Made by a program: the position numbers and the translations under genes
NCBI RefSeq assembly: GCF_015594625.1
Contig: NZ_JADNRQ010000013.1
Span: 1-64,000, forward strand
Source of the DNA: Desulfallas sp. Bu1-1
GTDB taxonomy: Bacteria > Bacillota > Desulfotomaculia > Desulfotomaculales > Desulfallaceae
Direction of reading: 5' to 3'
Length of the DNA stretch: 64,000 nt
In this document: positions 16,231 to 25,745 of the stretch, one piece after another
How positions within the stretch are numbered: the stretch's first letter is position 1
Layout of the letters: each line of letters opens with the position of its first letter
Notes under the pieces: generated by a model
The model's database searches: none
Told to the model about the DNA's origin: nothing
Seen by the model: the letters and a program-made list of their open reading frames with translations, nothing else

Positions 16231-17424
16231 CTAAAAAATTGTTTTTTGCCTGCGCAAATATATATTTAACAGCACCCCGATGGCGGCCAGGTTGGTAATC
16301 ATGTTGCTGCCGCCGTAACTGACCAGAGGCAGCGGCAGGCCGGTAACGGGCATAATGGCAACGGTCATGCCGATGTTAACCAGGATATGGAAGGCAAACA
16401 TGCTGACCACGCCCACCGCCATCAGCGTGCCGAACAGATCCCTGGACTCGGCGGCAATCCGCACCCCCCGGTACAGGAATACCGCAAACAAAGTCAACAG
16501 CAGCAGTACGCCCAGAAAACCGAATTCCTCGGCCAGCACGGAAAAAATAAAGTCGGTGTGCCTGATGGGGAGAAACTCAAGAAAACTCTGGGTACCGCGC
16601 ATCAGCCCCTTACCCCAGAAGCCGCTGGAACCGATGGCGATCTGGGACTGGATCACGTGGTAACCCGCCCCTTGGATATCCGACCAGGGATCAAGAAAAA
16701 TAATCAGCCGTTTCAACTGGTAATCATGCAAGGGAATCCAGGTGCCGAATTTAAGGTGCGCCCAGACCATACCGATCGCCCCCGCAAGGCCTGCGCCGAA
16801 AATTCCGCAAACGAGCAAAGGCCGGCCGGCGGCAATAAACAGCATGCCGAATAATACCGCTATGAACACCAGGGACGTGCCCAGGTCGGGCTGCAGCAGA
16901 ATCAGCACCATGGGTACCCCGACAAAAACAAAGCAGGGGATCAGTTCCTTCAGGTTGCGCAGCTTGCCTTCCCGCCCGGCCAGGAAATCAGCCAGGGTAA
17001 CGATGATGATCAACTTGGCGAATTCGGAAGGCTGGAACACAAACGGGCCGATGTTGATCCAGCGCTGCGCGCCCATGGCGGTGTGCCCGAGCACCAGAAC
17101 CAAGCCCAGCATGAGCAGGTTGATCACATAAAGGTGCCTGGTGTATTTGCGCCAGTCCTCGTAAGGAATGTAGATCACCGCCATGGCGGCGATAATACCC
17201 ACCAGCACCCAGATGAACTGCTTGAACACGTATTCTTTTTTCATCCATAAAAGACGCTGCAGAATTCCGGCATGCTGCAGCTTGTCCATATCAAGGCCGA
17301 GGCGCATCCACCAGCCGTAATCAGTGCTGGCACTGCCGATCACAACCAGGCCGAAGATAATAATGATCCCGGTAACGCCGATCAGGGTAAAATCGAGATT
17401 TTTAAACAGGCGCCTGGTGCCCAC
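16231..17424 (-). CDS. rodA: RodA-type SEDS peptidoglycan polymerase
   Basis: A 397-residue polytopic membrane protein of the SEDS (RodA/FtsW/SpoVE) family, which polymerises glycan strands with a partner class B PBP. About ten hydrophobic segments, the conserved GAQRWINIGPFVFQPSEFAKL stretch and LPLPLVSYGGSNMI near the C-terminus are seen. Closeness to mreBCD and PBP2 favours RodA over FtsW. The start is a GTG (17424) six bases after AGGTGGTG. A TATAAT box (17481-17476) lies between it and the minE terminator, so it may have its own promoter in addition to read-through. Confidence 0.92.
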   Translation of the reverse strand: MGTRRLFKNLDFTLIGVTGIIIIFGLVVIGSASTDYGWWMRLGLDMDKLQHAGILQRLLWMKKEYVFKQFIWVLVGIIAAMAVIYIPYEDWRKYTRHLYVINLLMLGLVLVLGHTAMGAQRWINIGPFVFQPSEFAKLIIIVTLADFLAGREGKLRNLKELIPCFVFVGVPMVLILLQPDLGTSLVFIAVLFGMLFIAAGRPLLVCGIFGAGLAGAIGMVWAHLKFGTWIPLHDYQLKRLIIFLDPWSDIQGAGYHVIQSQIAIGSSGFWGKGLMRGTQSFLEFLPIRHTDFIFSVLAEEFGFLGVLLLLTLFAVFLYRGVRIAAESRDLFGTLMAVGVVSMFAFHILVNIGMTVAIMPVTGLPLPLVSYGGSNMITNLAAIGVLLNIYLRRQKTIF

Positions 17425-17504
17425 GTTTATCACCACCTTACACTGGCACCGGGTCAAGATGAAGCCACGTATTAAATTATATAACAGGTCGGATCACAAA
17501 AAAA

Positions 17505-17527
17505 GCCGGTAAAATTAAACTACCGGC
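17505..17527 (-). terminator. Intrinsic terminator after minE
   Basis: 7-bp stem GCCGGTA / TACCGGC followed on the minus strand by seven T residues; it separates minCDE from rodA. Confidence 0.8.
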
Positions 17528-17546
17528 CGGTTCCCGGCGCCAACGG

Positions 17547-17828
17547 TCAGGCGCTCTCGGTTTGAAATTTTCTCTTCATTCTCCTGACAGGTATATTGGC
17601 CACCAGCGCCACCTGGTTTTCGGAGCTGTCCAGGGTCACTTCCAGGGCATCCTCGTCTATTTCCATGTAATTGGTGATAACCTGAATGAGATCGGCTTTT
17701 AAGGACTGTAACAGCTGTGGTGAAACGCCGATCCGGTCGTGCACAAGCACCAGGCGTAACCTTTCCTTGGCTACGCTTCTGCTCTGATTGCTTTCACGAC
17801 CGAAAATCCTGTTTAAAAAATCCAGCAC
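17547..17828 (-). CDS. minE: Cell division topological specificity factor MinE
   Basis: A 93-residue MinE, which stimulates MinD ATPase and sets Min oscillation so that division is blocked away from midcell. The membrane/MinD-contact helix (AKERLRLVLVHDR) and the C-terminal beta domain are recognisable. GTG start after GGGGGAAG. Having MinE rather than DivIVA-based positioning is usual in Clostridia of this kind. It lies 20 bases after minD. Confidence 0.95.
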   Translation of the reverse strand: MLDFLNRIFGRESNQSRSVAKERLRLVLVHDRIGVSPQLLQSLKADLIQVITNYMEIDEDALEVTLDSSENQVALVANIPVRRMKRKFQTESA

Positions 17829-17848
17829 TGCGCTTCCCCCTTTCCCAT

Positions 17849-18646
17849 TTACTTCAGGCCGATCATCCGGCGTAACTTGCGCATAAAGCCTCCTTCTTCA
17901 AGGTCCATCATGGGAACATTCTCGCCCTTGATCCTGCGCACAATGTTGCGGTAGGCCTGGCCGGACCTTGACTGGTTGTTGGTAACCACCATTTCCCCGC
18001 GGTTGGTGCTCACCACCACCATTTCGTCTTCCGGCACCACTCCCAACAGGTCTATCGCGAGAATTTCGATAATGTCGTCGATGCTCATCATATCCCCATG
18101 CCTGACCATGTGGTACCGGTACCTGTTAACAATCAATTTGGGTTCCCGCAAGTCCTCTTTTTCCAACAGGCCGATAATCCGGTCGGCGTCCCGCACCGCG
18201 GAAACCTCCGGGGTTGTTACCACAACGGCCTGGTTGGCGCCTGCAATGGCGTTGCGAAAACCCTGCTCGATGCCGGCGGGGCAGTCAACGATCACGTAAT
18301 CATATTCATTTTTTATTTCCTGGCACAGGGCCCTCATCTGATCCGGGCTGACCGCTGTCTTGTCTTTGGTCTGGGCGGCCGGCAAGAGGTATAAGTTTTC
18401 AAAACGCTTGTCTTTAATGAGCGCTTTCCGGAAAGGGCAGTTGCCGCTGGTTACGTCAACCAGGTCGTAAACTATTCTGTTCTCCAGCCCCATCACCACG
18501 TCCAGGTTGCGTAAACCGATGTCCGCATCTATCAAACACACCCGACTTCCCAACGAGGCCAAGCCCGCCCCGAGGTTTGCGGTGGTAGTGGTTTTACCCA
18601 CCCCTCCCTTGCCTGAAGTAACCACAATTACTTCTCCCATCAGCAT
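17849..18646 (-). CDS. minD: Septum-site determining ATPase MinD
   Basis: A 265-residue ParA-like ATPase. The deviant Walker A SGKGGVGKTT is at residues 11-20, DADIGLRNLD and VDCPAGIEQGF follow, and the C-terminal amphipathic membrane-targeting helix is GFMRKLRRMIGLK. It recruits MinC to the membrane and is removed by MinE. AGGGAGG precedes the ATG. It lies between minC and minE. Confidence 0.97.
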   Translation of the reverse strand: MLMGEVIVVTSGKGGVGKTTTTANLGAGLASLGSRVCLIDADIGLRNLDVVMGLENRIVYDLVDVTSGNCPFRKALIKDKRFENLYLLPAAQTKDKTAVSPDQMRALCQEIKNEYDYVIVDCPAGIEQGFRNAIAGANQAVVVTTPEVSAVRDADRIIGLLEKEDLREPKLIVNRYRYHMVRHGDMMSIDDIIEILAIDLLGVVPEDEMVVVSTNRGEMVVTNNQSRSGQAYRNIVRRIKGENVPMMDLEEGGFMRKLRRMIGLK

Positions 18647-18684
18647 TGTTTCCTCCCTTTTATGCTTTTACATTGACGCAAATC

Positions 18685-19110
18685 TCATCTCTGGCGCTCC
18701 GGACCGTTTTGAAAAGCTTCAATGATCACCGCACCGTTTTTTATCCTGGCCACTTCGGGGCCCACCTGATAAGATTGCTCCCCGTCCGGAGCGCGGGTGA
18801 TGTGGTTGGCTATACGCAGTTGGGTCGGTTGCAGGCAATAAGCATATACAGCCGCGTTTTCGTTCCCCCCGGCGCCCGCGTGCACCACTCCCCGCAAATA
18901 TCCCATTACCACCACATTGCCCGTTGCCACCACTTCCGCGCCGGGATTCACATCGCCGATAATTACGACGTTGCCGTCAAAACTTATCGACTGGCCGGAA
19001 CGCAAGGTGCGCTGGATCAAAATGGTATTTTCGTCACCTATTTCTTCCGGTTCTCCTCCCCCTTTGCCAGGGAAATGCACCAAATTTCCGCCAGTCCAAT
19101 CAGGAGTCAC
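18685..19110 (-). CDS. minC: MinC, C-terminal (beta-helix) domain only
   Basis: MinC blocks FtsZ assembly. This product is only 141 residues and consists essentially of the C-terminal beta-helix domain that binds MinD and FtsZ tails (LRSGQSISFDGNVVIIGDVN, AHAGA-like VHAGAGGNENAAVYA, PTQLRIA). The usual N-terminal FtsZ-inhibiting domain (about 100 residues) is absent. The GTG start at 19110 follows GGGGAGGAG at good spacing, so the gene appears complete rather than broken at the 5' end. Immediately upstream lies the family C fold-back element. Its last codons (GGTCCGGAGCGCCAGA) resemble a family B end. Confidence 0.85.
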   Translation of the reverse strand: MTPDWTGGNLVHFPGKGGGEPEEIGDENTILIQRTLRSGQSISFDGNVVIIGDVNPGAEVVATGNVVVMGYLRGVVHAGAGGNENAAVYAYCLQPTQLRIANHITRAPDGEQSYQVGPEVARIKNGAVIIEAFQNGPERQR

Positions 19111-19235
19111 TGCTTTACTCCTCCCCGTGAGAAACAATCTTATTATCTTAACAATTATCTTAACAACTAACAGGTTGAGAAAAATTGCGCGGATCAATTC
19201 TCATAATAATTCTACAGCCCATAACCAAATCCTGC

Positions 19236-19275
19236 TAAAAAAACAAAAAAAACGGGGCACTTTAAACCTCGTTTG
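19236..19275 (-). terminator. Possible terminator after the PBP2 gene
   Basis: On the minus strand an imperfect CGAGG...CCCCG hairpin is followed by eight T residues. It sits between the family C element and minC and could end PBP2 transcripts. Confidence 0.45.
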
Positions 19276-19281
19276 CAGATT

Positions 19282-19517
19282 GTTGACAAAGGTGCTTCCG
19301 TTGCTATTGCTCACTCCGATTCCACACCGGACAACTCTAAGGCTCGCTCCGGGCAAAACCGGGCCGCCCCAAACTCGACGTCCTGATCTCGATTGGGGCT
19401 GGCACGCACGTCCTGTGCGTGCCTCCCGGTTTTGCTCCTGCACTTCGCCAAGAGTTGTTAACCGGTGCTCCATAGTCGTTTGCTACAGCAACGGAAACAC
19501 CTTGCATGGTTGTCAAC
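19282..19517. repeat. Family C fold-back element between minC and mrdA
   Basis: About 236 bp with terminal inverted repeats (GTTGACAAAGGTGCTTCCGT against GTTGACAACCATGCAAGGTG plus TTTCCGTTGCTG). Nested inside are further inverted pairs: CACCGGACAACTCT with AGAGTTGTTAACCGGTG, GGCAAAACCGGG with CCCGGTTTTGC, and GGCACGCACG-TCC-TGTGCGTGCC at the tip. It could fold on itself almost from end to end. No coding capacity. No second copy in the window. Confidence 0.75.
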
Positions 19518-19578
19518 AGCCTCAAAACAAAACTCTTTTGGATTACTGACCCAAAACGCTACTGTTGCCGTTGCTCTC

Positions 19579-22455
19579 TCAACCGTTTGAACCGCCTTCC
19601 GGCTGCGCCGGTAGATGCGCGCCGGGCGCCGGTTGCTGCTGCGGCGACGCGGGCTGCCCCGCTTGCGGAGCATTCACCGGAGGTGGCTGTGGTACAGGTG
19701 CGGGCTGTGGCCGCGGCTCGGATGCCGGTTGTTGTTGCTGTGCAGGCGCCTGTTGTGGTTGCTGCGGTGCGGGCGCCGGCTGGTGTTGCTGCGGCGCCGG
19801 CGCGGGTTGTTGTTGCGCCTGTCGCCCGGCCCGGGGCAAAGGCGCCGGCACGGATGGCCCCGTTACCGGCCGGGTGGCCGCAGGCATTTCGTGCAACTTC
19901 TCCCACAGCATTTGATCAAAACTGGTCCCCCCGGGCTCGTTTAACCCCGCTTCCCCGTCCTGGTGCTTTTCCAGGCCGGGCCAGTTTATCGCGACAACGC
20001 CCGTTTCACGGCCGGCCGGTTCTTCTTCCCTGCCCGCCGCCGCATCACCACCGGCCCGGTCCTTGGATTTATCAATATCCGTTGCACCGGAATCATTAAA
20101 GTAGGCCTCCAGGATCTGCCGGGCAATGGGTCCGGCGTAACCGCTGCCGGAATCGCCGTACTCCAGCACCACGGCCACCGCCACCTCGGGTTTTTCGTAC
20201 GGGGCAAAGGTTACAAATAAAGCGTGGTTACCCTTTTTCCTGCCGTTGGCGTCGATGACCTCGGCGGTACCCGTTTTGGCCGCCGCCGAGTGTTTGAAAC
20301 CGTAAAAAACTCCCGACGCCGTACCAGTGGGAGGCAGCGTCACCCGGTGCATGCCTTCCCGGATAATCTGAAGGTTTTCGGGGTCGATATCCACCTTGTG
20401 CCTGATTTCCGGCTTGAACTCCTTAATCAACGCGCCGTGGGGCGAAACAACTTTTTCCACCAGGTACGGCTTGTACAGCGTGCCCCCGTTGGCAATGGCC
20501 GCCACGTAAGATACCAGCTGGAGCGGTGTGTAGGTGTTGTCGCCCTGCCCGATGGACATGTTGATGGTTTCGTATTGCTGCCAGTTGAGGTCCCATTCAT
20601 GCTTTTTCAGCTGCTTTTCCAGTTCCTCGTCCCTGAGCCGCCTCAATTCCTGCTTGCGGGACTCGCTTTGCGTTTCGTCGATCATCCGGTTAAGCTCGCG
20701 TACCCGGGCAAAATCTTTGTTGTACCTGATCAACATACTTTTAACCATTTCGTATTTCCATTCAGGCGTGGGCAGCGTGCCTCTCATTTCACCGGGCAGG
20801 TTGATCCCCGTCTTTTGCCCCAGCCCAAATTCCCTGGCGAAATGGGCAATGGCGTCCACTCCGGCCATGCGCCCGAATTGGTAGAAATAGGTGTCACAGG
20901 ATACCTCCAGCGCCTTGCGCAGGTCCACCGACCCGTGCCCGCCGGGCTTCCAGTCCCTGAACACGCCCCGGCCCAGCCTGTAATAACCGGGGTCTGGCAT
21001 TTTGTATTCCGGGTCAACAATTTTCTTTTCCAGTATCGCCGCAGACGTCACCATTTTAAAGGTGGAACCCGGCGGATAGGTTGCCGCAATCGCCCGGTTC
21101 AACAGTGCCCCGGACTCCTGCAGCTCCTGCCACTCCGCGCTAGTCAGGCCGCCGGTGAAGATGCCGGGGTGATAGGTGGGGTAACTGGCCATGGCCAGAA
21201 TGGCCCCGGTACGAACATCCATCACCACAGCGGCGCCGGCGCGGGCCAGTTTAAACCCCGCGCCCTGGGCACGTTTAACACCGTCCGCCAGCGCTTTTTC
21301 CGCGGCCAGTTGCAGGTCCAGGTCAATGGTCAAAACCAGGTCGTTGCCCGGCACCGCCGGTTTTAAGCCCAAATCCCGGACCGGGCGCCCGCTGGCGTCC
21401 ACTTCCACCTGCCTGGCACCGTGCTCCCCGCGAAGGTACTTTTCATACACCAGCTCCAGGCCGTTTTGACCATACAGGTCGTTCATCAAGTAACCCTCGT
21501 CCTTGTGCGCTTCGTACTGCTCTTTTTTGATATTCTGCACGTAGCCCAGTACATGGGTGAGCAGGTCCCCGTAAGGATAGTCCCGCACCGGCTGGATATC
21601 CACCACCACCCCGGGCAGTTCCATTTGTTTTTCCCGCAGCGCCACCACCATCTCCGGCGGGATGTCCTCCGCCACCAGCACGGGTTCGTAAGGCCGGTAC
21701 AACTTCTTATCCCTGATTTCCTTCCGCATCCGGGATTCGATTTCATACGCCGTTTGACCCTGATAAACCCCTTTGTTCAACAGCATTTGCACCAGGGTGC
21801 TCAGAACATCGGCCTTCTTTTCCACGGTGACGCCGTATGATTCCAGATCGTACCGGTTCAGGGTCGCCATGGTAGAAGGGTTGTAAACTACGGCGATTTC
21901 CAGCCTTTGCCCCTGCTCCAGCTGGTTTTTGTTGTCCCTGGCCCGTTCCTTGATTTTTTCCTCAATGAATTTCTTTTTCAATACGTATAGCTGCTCGTCG
22001 TTTGCGCCGGCATTGCCGGAGTCCTCTCCCTGCTTAATCGTTACGCCATTTTTTTTGGCATAATCCTGCAGGGTTTCCCCGCTGATTTGCTCGAAATAAA
22101 GCAATGTTTCCTCGTCACCGGCCAGTATCCAGGCCAGCGTGTCGGCCATATCCACAATGTCCGCCCCGGTCCGGTTCAAATACAGGTGGTACGTGGTTCC
22201 TTCCAGGTTTAAATCATTGATGGAAACGGTGTAAATTGGCCGGTTGGTGACGATTTTCTCACCGTTGCGGTCAAAAATTTCACCGCGCGGGGCAAACACC
22301 GGAGCAATGCGGATGTAGTTATTGCGGGCCAGCGTGCGATATTCTTCGGTCTGGACCAGCTGCAAATAAGAAACCCGGGCCAGCAGGACCAGAATGACCA
22401 GGAACACCGCGCCCAGTACGAATTTCATTTTATATTCAATCAGCTTGCGTTTCAC
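19579..22455 (-). CDS. mrdA: Penicillin-binding protein 2 (class B PBP of the elongasome)
   Basis: A 958-residue transpeptidase that cross-links peptidoglycan with RodA. An N-terminal membrane anchor (MKFVLGAVFLVILVLLARVS) is followed by the dimerisation domain (FAPRGEIFDRNG) and the transpeptidase domain with PPGSTFK (active serine), SIGQGDNTY and KTGTAEV. Two oddities are visible: a charged insertion at about residues 125-215 (KKKFIEEKIKERARDNKNQ), and a C-terminal tail of about 75 residues made of P, Q and A (QQPAPAPQQHQPAPAPQQPQ). The start is GTG at 22455, preceded by AGAGGATGTTCA. Typical PBP2 is 600-700 residues. Confidence 0.95.
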   Translation of the reverse strand: MKRKLIEYKMKFVLGAVFLVILVLLARVSYLQLVQTEEYRTLARNNYIRIAPVFAPRGEIFDRNGEKIVTNRPIYTVSINDLNLEGTTYHLYLNRTGADIVDMADTLAWILAGDEETLLYFEQISGETLQDYAKKNGVTIKQGEDSGNAGANDEQLYVLKKKFIEEKIKERARDNKNQLEQGQRLEIAVVYNPSTMATLNRYDLESYGVTVEKKADVLSTLVQMLLNKGVYQGQTAYEIESRMRKEIRDKKLYRPYEPVLVAEDIPPEMVVALREKQMELPGVVVDIQPVRDYPYGDLLTHVLGYVQNIKKEQYEAHKDEGYLMNDLYGQNGLELVYEKYLRGEHGARQVEVDASGRPVRDLGLKPAVPGNDLVLTIDLDLQLAAEKALADGVKRAQGAGFKLARAGAAVVMDVRTGAILAMASYPTYHPGIFTGGLTSAEWQELQESGALLNRAIAATYPPGSTFKMVTSAAILEKKIVDPEYKMPDPGYYRLGRGVFRDWKPGGHGSVDLRKALEVSCDTYFYQFGRMAGVDAIAHFAREFGLGQKTGINLPGEMRGTLPTPEWKYEMVKSMLIRYNKDFARVRELNRMIDETQSESRKQELRRLRDEELEKQLKKHEWDLNWQQYETINMSIGQGDNTYTPLQLVSYVAAIANGGTLYKPYLVEKVVSPHGALIKEFKPEIRHKVDIDPENLQIIREGMHRVTLPPTGTASGVFYGFKHSAAAKTGTAEVIDANGRKKGNHALFVTFAPYEKPEVAVAVVLEYGDSGSGYAGPIARQILEAYFNDSGATDIDKSKDRAGGDAAAGREEEPAGRETGVVAINWPGLEKHQDGEAGLNEPGGTSFDQMLWEKLHEMPAATRPVTGPSVPAPLPRAGRQAQQQPAPAPQQHQPAPAPQQPQQAPAQQQQPASEPRPQPAPVPQPPPVNAPQAGQPASPQQQPAPGAHLPAQPEGGSNG

Positions 22456-22487
22456 TGAACATCCTCTTTCTAATTTGGCAGTTACCG

Positions 22488-22570
22488 GGTCAAAGCTTCG
22501 GGATGACGGGCCAAGCACCGCACCCGTCGCTCCAATTGCTCCAGAAAACCACCGGGTCGCCCTGCTACTC
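22488..22570. repeat. Family B repeat, right-end fragment
   Basis: Matches the right half of family B (GGGTCAAAGCTTCGGGATGACGGG is matched by GGGTCA...TATGACGGGCT elsewhere; then CCAGAAAACCACCGGGTCGCC). It ends in CTGCTACTCGTTATT, the alternative end also seen at 27,300 and 58,560. It lies between mreD and mrdA. Confidence 0.75.
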
Positions 22571-22602
22571 GTTATTTCCGGCAACCGGCCACCGGTGACC
22601 AG

Positions 22603-23103
22603 TTAAACTTCTCCCCTTTTGAGCAGGCCCTTTGTTGCGGAGCGGTAATAGAGGCCGTATAGCGGCAGCGCAACCAGCGCATTATAAAAGCTTACGGGCA
22701 GAATTATCCCCGCCAGCGCCGCCGCCACCGGCACCTGCACGTTCACCATGGCCAGCAGCAGGTAATACACTAACTGGGAAGCCAGGGTGCAAAACCAGGT
22801 CAGCCCGGCGGCGATAACCCGCTTGTCGCGGTAAAGCCTCCCCTCACCCAACCCGGCCAGGTATCCCGCAGCCATTTTGGCCAGGGCATTCATTCCGAAA
22901 TACCCCCCGCTTACCAGGTCTTGCAAAACTCCCCCCACAAAACCCAAAAAAGCCCCCTCCCGGGTACCCCGGAGGAAGCCGTTGAAGATAACCAGCACGA
23001 GCGCGAGGTCCGGTTTGACCCCGTAAACGGACACAAAATTAAGGGCCGTGGCCTGCAAAACCAGCGCGCCCAGCACCAGCAAGAGAAAATACAGCGAGCT
23101 CAC
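22603..23103 (-). CDS. mreD: Rod shape-determining protein MreD
   Basis: A 166-residue integral membrane protein with four or five hydrophobic segments and the family pattern FVSVYGVKPDLALVLVIFNG and GFVGGVLQDLVSGGYFGMNA. It links MreB/MreC to the elongation machinery. GTG at 23103 follows GGAGGTGAAGGCG; a GTG three codons earlier overlaps the ribosome site and is less likely. It lies between mreC and mrdA. Confidence 0.93.
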   Translation of the reverse strand: MSSLYFLLLVLGALVLQATALNFVSVYGVKPDLALVLVIFNGFLRGTREGAFLGFVGGVLQDLVSGGYFGMNALAKMAAGYLAGLGEGRLYRDKRVIAAGLTWFCTLASQLVYYLLLAMVNVQVPVAAALAGIILPVSFYNALVALPLYGLYYRSATKGLLKRGEV

Positions 23104-23122
23104 CGCCTTCACCTCCGGGAAT

Positions 23123-23962
23123 TTACCGCCCGCCCGGGTGGAACGATTTGATCACCAGAACCTCCTCCAAACGGTTAAAATCCACGTAAGGATCCACAAC
23201 CGCCATCTTGAACAGCCCCGATTTTTCCTTGCGGGTCTCCCTGACGGTTCCCACCGGGATCCCCTTGGGAAATACACTGCCCAGGCCGGAAGTGATAATA
23301 ATGTCCCCCTTTCCCGGTGCCAGGTCGTTCGGTATATGCACCATCTGCAAGTTTCCCCGCCCCCCGGCCACACCTTCAACAATGCCGGGCGCGCGCGTCT
23401 TCTGGACCAGGCACCCCACGCCGCTCCTGGGGTCGGTGATCAGCAGCACCTCGGCCGTGCTGTCGGAAACCCTGATCACCCTGCCCACCAGGCCGGCAGG
23501 GGTAATTACCGCCATATCACGCCGGATGCCTTTTTTTGACCCGGCATTGATGATGATGCTGCCGAACCAGTTGCCGGTATCCCGTCCGATTACAGCGGCG
23601 GCCTCGGTGTTCATCTGCGAGGCGACGCCGGTTTGAAAGTCGAGCAACTTCTTGAGGCGAACGTTTTCCGCCTGCACTTCCTTGTATTTCAGCAGTTTTC
23701 CTTCCAGTTCCTCAACTCTTCCTTCAAGAATTTCGTTGCGCCGGGAAACATTGATCAACTTGACGGGATAGGAGAAAAAACCGGCGACTTCCCGACCCGC
23801 AATCATAAGCAGCCGCTGCACCGGAGCGAGAAAATCACGGGTAGCTGATTCCAATGGAGTAAGCCGACCCGGGCTGCCCGCGGAAAAATGCAGGCCCAGC
23901 AACATCACAGCGACCAGCACACCCAGCAGTACCAACTTTTTTCCGGCAGATAAAGGGGACAC
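23123..23962 (-). CDS. mreC: Rod shape-determining protein MreC
   Basis: A 279-residue bitopic protein: one N-terminal membrane segment (LVLLGVLVAVMLLGLHF), a coiled coil (about residues 70-110; RRNEILEGRVEELEGKLLKY) and the beta-barrel pair with the conserved VITPAGLVGRVIRVS. It acts outside the membrane as an elongasome scaffold for PBP2. GTG start. Gene order mreB-mreC-mreD-mrdA is standard. Confidence 0.95.
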   Translation of the reverse strand: MSPLSAGKKLVLLGVLVAVMLLGLHFSAGSPGRLTPLESATRDFLAPVQRLLMIAGREVAGFFSYPVKLINVSRRNEILEGRVEELEGKLLKYKEVQAENVRLKKLLDFQTGVASQMNTEAAAVIGRDTGNWFGSIIINAGSKKGIRRDMAVITPAGLVGRVIRVSDSTAEVLLITDPRSGVGCLVQKTRAPGIVEGVAGGRGNLQMVHIPNDLAPGKGDIIITSGLGSVFPKGIPVGTVRETRKEKSGLFKMAVVDPYVDFNRLEEVLVIKSFHPGGR

Positions 23963-23982
23963 TTAAACACACACCCTGTAAA

Positions 23983-25014
23983 TCATGCTAACTTCTTGGG
24001 CTGAATCAGCACCTTGCGCAAAATATCGATATTTTCCAGGACGCGCCCCGTTCCGTAGGCCACCGCCAGCAGCGGGTCGTCCGCCAGGTGGACCGGCATT
24101 CCCGTCTGCTCGCTGACCAGCCGGTCCAGGCCGCGCAGCAGGGACCCGCCTCCGGCCATCACAATACCCCGGTCCATGATATCGGCGGCCAGTTCCGGCG
24201 GGGTCAATTCAAGCGTATTCTTGATGGCCTCCAGGATACTGCTCACGGGCTCGGATAGCGCCTTGTAGATTTCCTCCGAGGTGATTTCAATGGTCTTGGG
24301 CAGCCCGCTTACCAGGTCACGACCGCGCACCTCGTAAGTTTCCGGCTTTTCCAGCGGGTAAGCGGTCCCGATTTCAATTTTGATTTCCTCCGCGGTACGC
24401 TCACCGATCATGAGGTTATAGGTTTTCTTGACGTGCTGAATGATGGCGTCGTCCATCTCGTCGCCGGCGATGCGGATGGAGCGGCTGGTCACGATACCGC
24501 CCAGGGAAATGACGGCCACCTCGGTGGTACCGCCCCCGATGTCCACGATCATGTTGCCGGTGGGCTCATGCACCGGCAGCCCGGCCCCAATGGAAGCCGC
24601 CATGGGCTCCTCAATCAGGTAGGCCTCGCGGGCGCCCGCCTGCAGCGCGGCCTCGCGTACCGCCCGCTCCTCCACCGCAGTAACGCCGGAGGGTACTGAA
24701 ACCACCACCCGGGGCCTGATTAAAAACGTACGCTTGCGCAAAGCTTTGCTGATAAAGTATTTAATCATGCTCTGGGTTACGTCGAAATCGGCGATCACCC
24801 CGTCCTTCATGGGCCTGATGGCGATGATATTACCCGGGGTGCGGCCGATCATCTGCTTGGCCTCCTCTCCGACCGCCAGAACCTGGCCGTTGTCCCGCTG
24901 GATGGCCACCACCGACGGCTCGCGCAGCACTATTCCCTTGCCCTTTACATATACCAGGGAATTGGCCGTCCCCAGGTCAATTCCCATATCTTTGGAAAAA
25001 ACGCCCAATGCCAT
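23983..25014 (-). CDS. mreB: Rod shape-determining protein MreB
   Basis: A 343-residue bacterial actin. The phosphate-binding segments [14 protein letters not shown] and [12 protein letters not shown] and the adenosine motif [11 protein letters not shown] are present. It forms membrane-bound filaments that orient wall synthesis. The start at 25014 (MALGVFSKD) follows GAGGAGCC; the longer frame adds ten residues without homology. First of the mreBCD genes, following radC. Confidence 0.97.
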   Translation of the reverse strand: MALGVFSKDMGIDLGTANSLVYVKGKGIVLREPSVVAIQRDNGQVLAVGEEAKQMIGRTPGNIIAIRPMKDGVIADFDVTQSMIKYFISKALRKRTFLIRPRVVVSVPSGVTAVEERAVREAALQAGAREAYLIEEPMAASIGAGLPVHEPTGNMIVDIGGGTTEVAVISLGGIVTSRSIRIAGDEMDDAIIQHVKKTYNLMIGERTAEEIKIEIGTAYPLEKPETYEVRGRDLVSGLPKTIEITSEEIYKALSEPVSSILEAIKNTLELTPPELAADIMDRGIVMAGGGSLLRGLDRLVSEQTGMPVHLADDPLLAVAYGTGRVLENIDILRKVLIQPKKLA

Positions 25015-25040
25015 ATGCCGGCTCCTCTCTATACGAATAT

Positions 25041-25745
25041 TCACATCAAGCCTTTGGCCTTGAAGCTGGTAAACTTATTATCCCCAATAACCAAATGATC
25101 TAAGATGCTGATGCCGATAATATTTCCCGCGTCAACTAGGCGCCTGGTCACCTCGATGTCCTGCTGGCTCGGCGTGGGGTCCCCGCTGGGGTGATTGTGC
25201 ACCAGGATCACCGCAGCCGCGCTGCGCCTGATGGCCGCCTTGAACAGTTCCCGGGGATGGATGGCCGAAGAGTTTAACGTGCCAATGGAGATTGTTTCAC
25301 GGGCCAGCACCTGATTCTTGGTATTTAGCAGCAGGGCGCAAAAATGCTCCCGGTCCAGGTGGCGCATTTCCTCCATTACCAGTGCCGCCGCGTTTTCCGG
25401 CGATCTGATGGAGGGCCTGTCCCAGGCGGAGGCCACGGCCACACGGCGGCCCAGCTCCAGGGCGGCCATAATTTGCGCCGCTTTTGCCGGCCCAATGCCC
25501 TTAAACGAGTTTAATTCTTCCGTTGAAACATCAAGCAATTGTTTCAGCCCGCCGAAGTGCCCCAACAGCGCCGCCGCCAGGTCCATGGCGCTGGCCCGGG
25601 CGCTGCCCGTCCGCAACATGATCGCCAGCAACTCAATATCCGATAAATGTTGCGGTCCTTCTTTCAACAGCCTTTCCCGGGGCCGCAGTTCCACGGGCAT
25701 GTCCTTGATCAGAACACGGTATTCCGGCGATCCCAACTGAATCAT
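25041..25745 (-). CDS. radC: RadC family JAB/MPN protein
   Basis: A 234-residue UPF0758 protein with an N-terminal helix-hairpin-helix ([15 protein letters not shown]) and a JAMM metalloisopeptidase-like domain ([15 protein letters not shown]). Despite its name a role in DNA repair is not established. Its ATG overlaps the maf stop codon (TAATG), so the two are translationally coupled. Adjacency of maf, radC and mreB is common in Firmicutes. Confidence 0.95.
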   Translation of the reverse strand: MIQLGSPEYRVLIKDMPVELRPRERLLKEGPQHLSDIELLAIMLRTGSARASAMDLAAALLGHFGGLKQLLDVSTEELNSFKGIGPAKAAQIMAALELGRRVAVASAWDRPSIRSPENAAALVMEEMRHLDREHFCALLLNTKNQVLARETISIGTLNSSAIHPRELFKAAIRRSAAAVILVHNHPSGDPTPSQQDIEVTRRLVDAGNIIGISILDHLVIGDNKFTSFKAKGLM

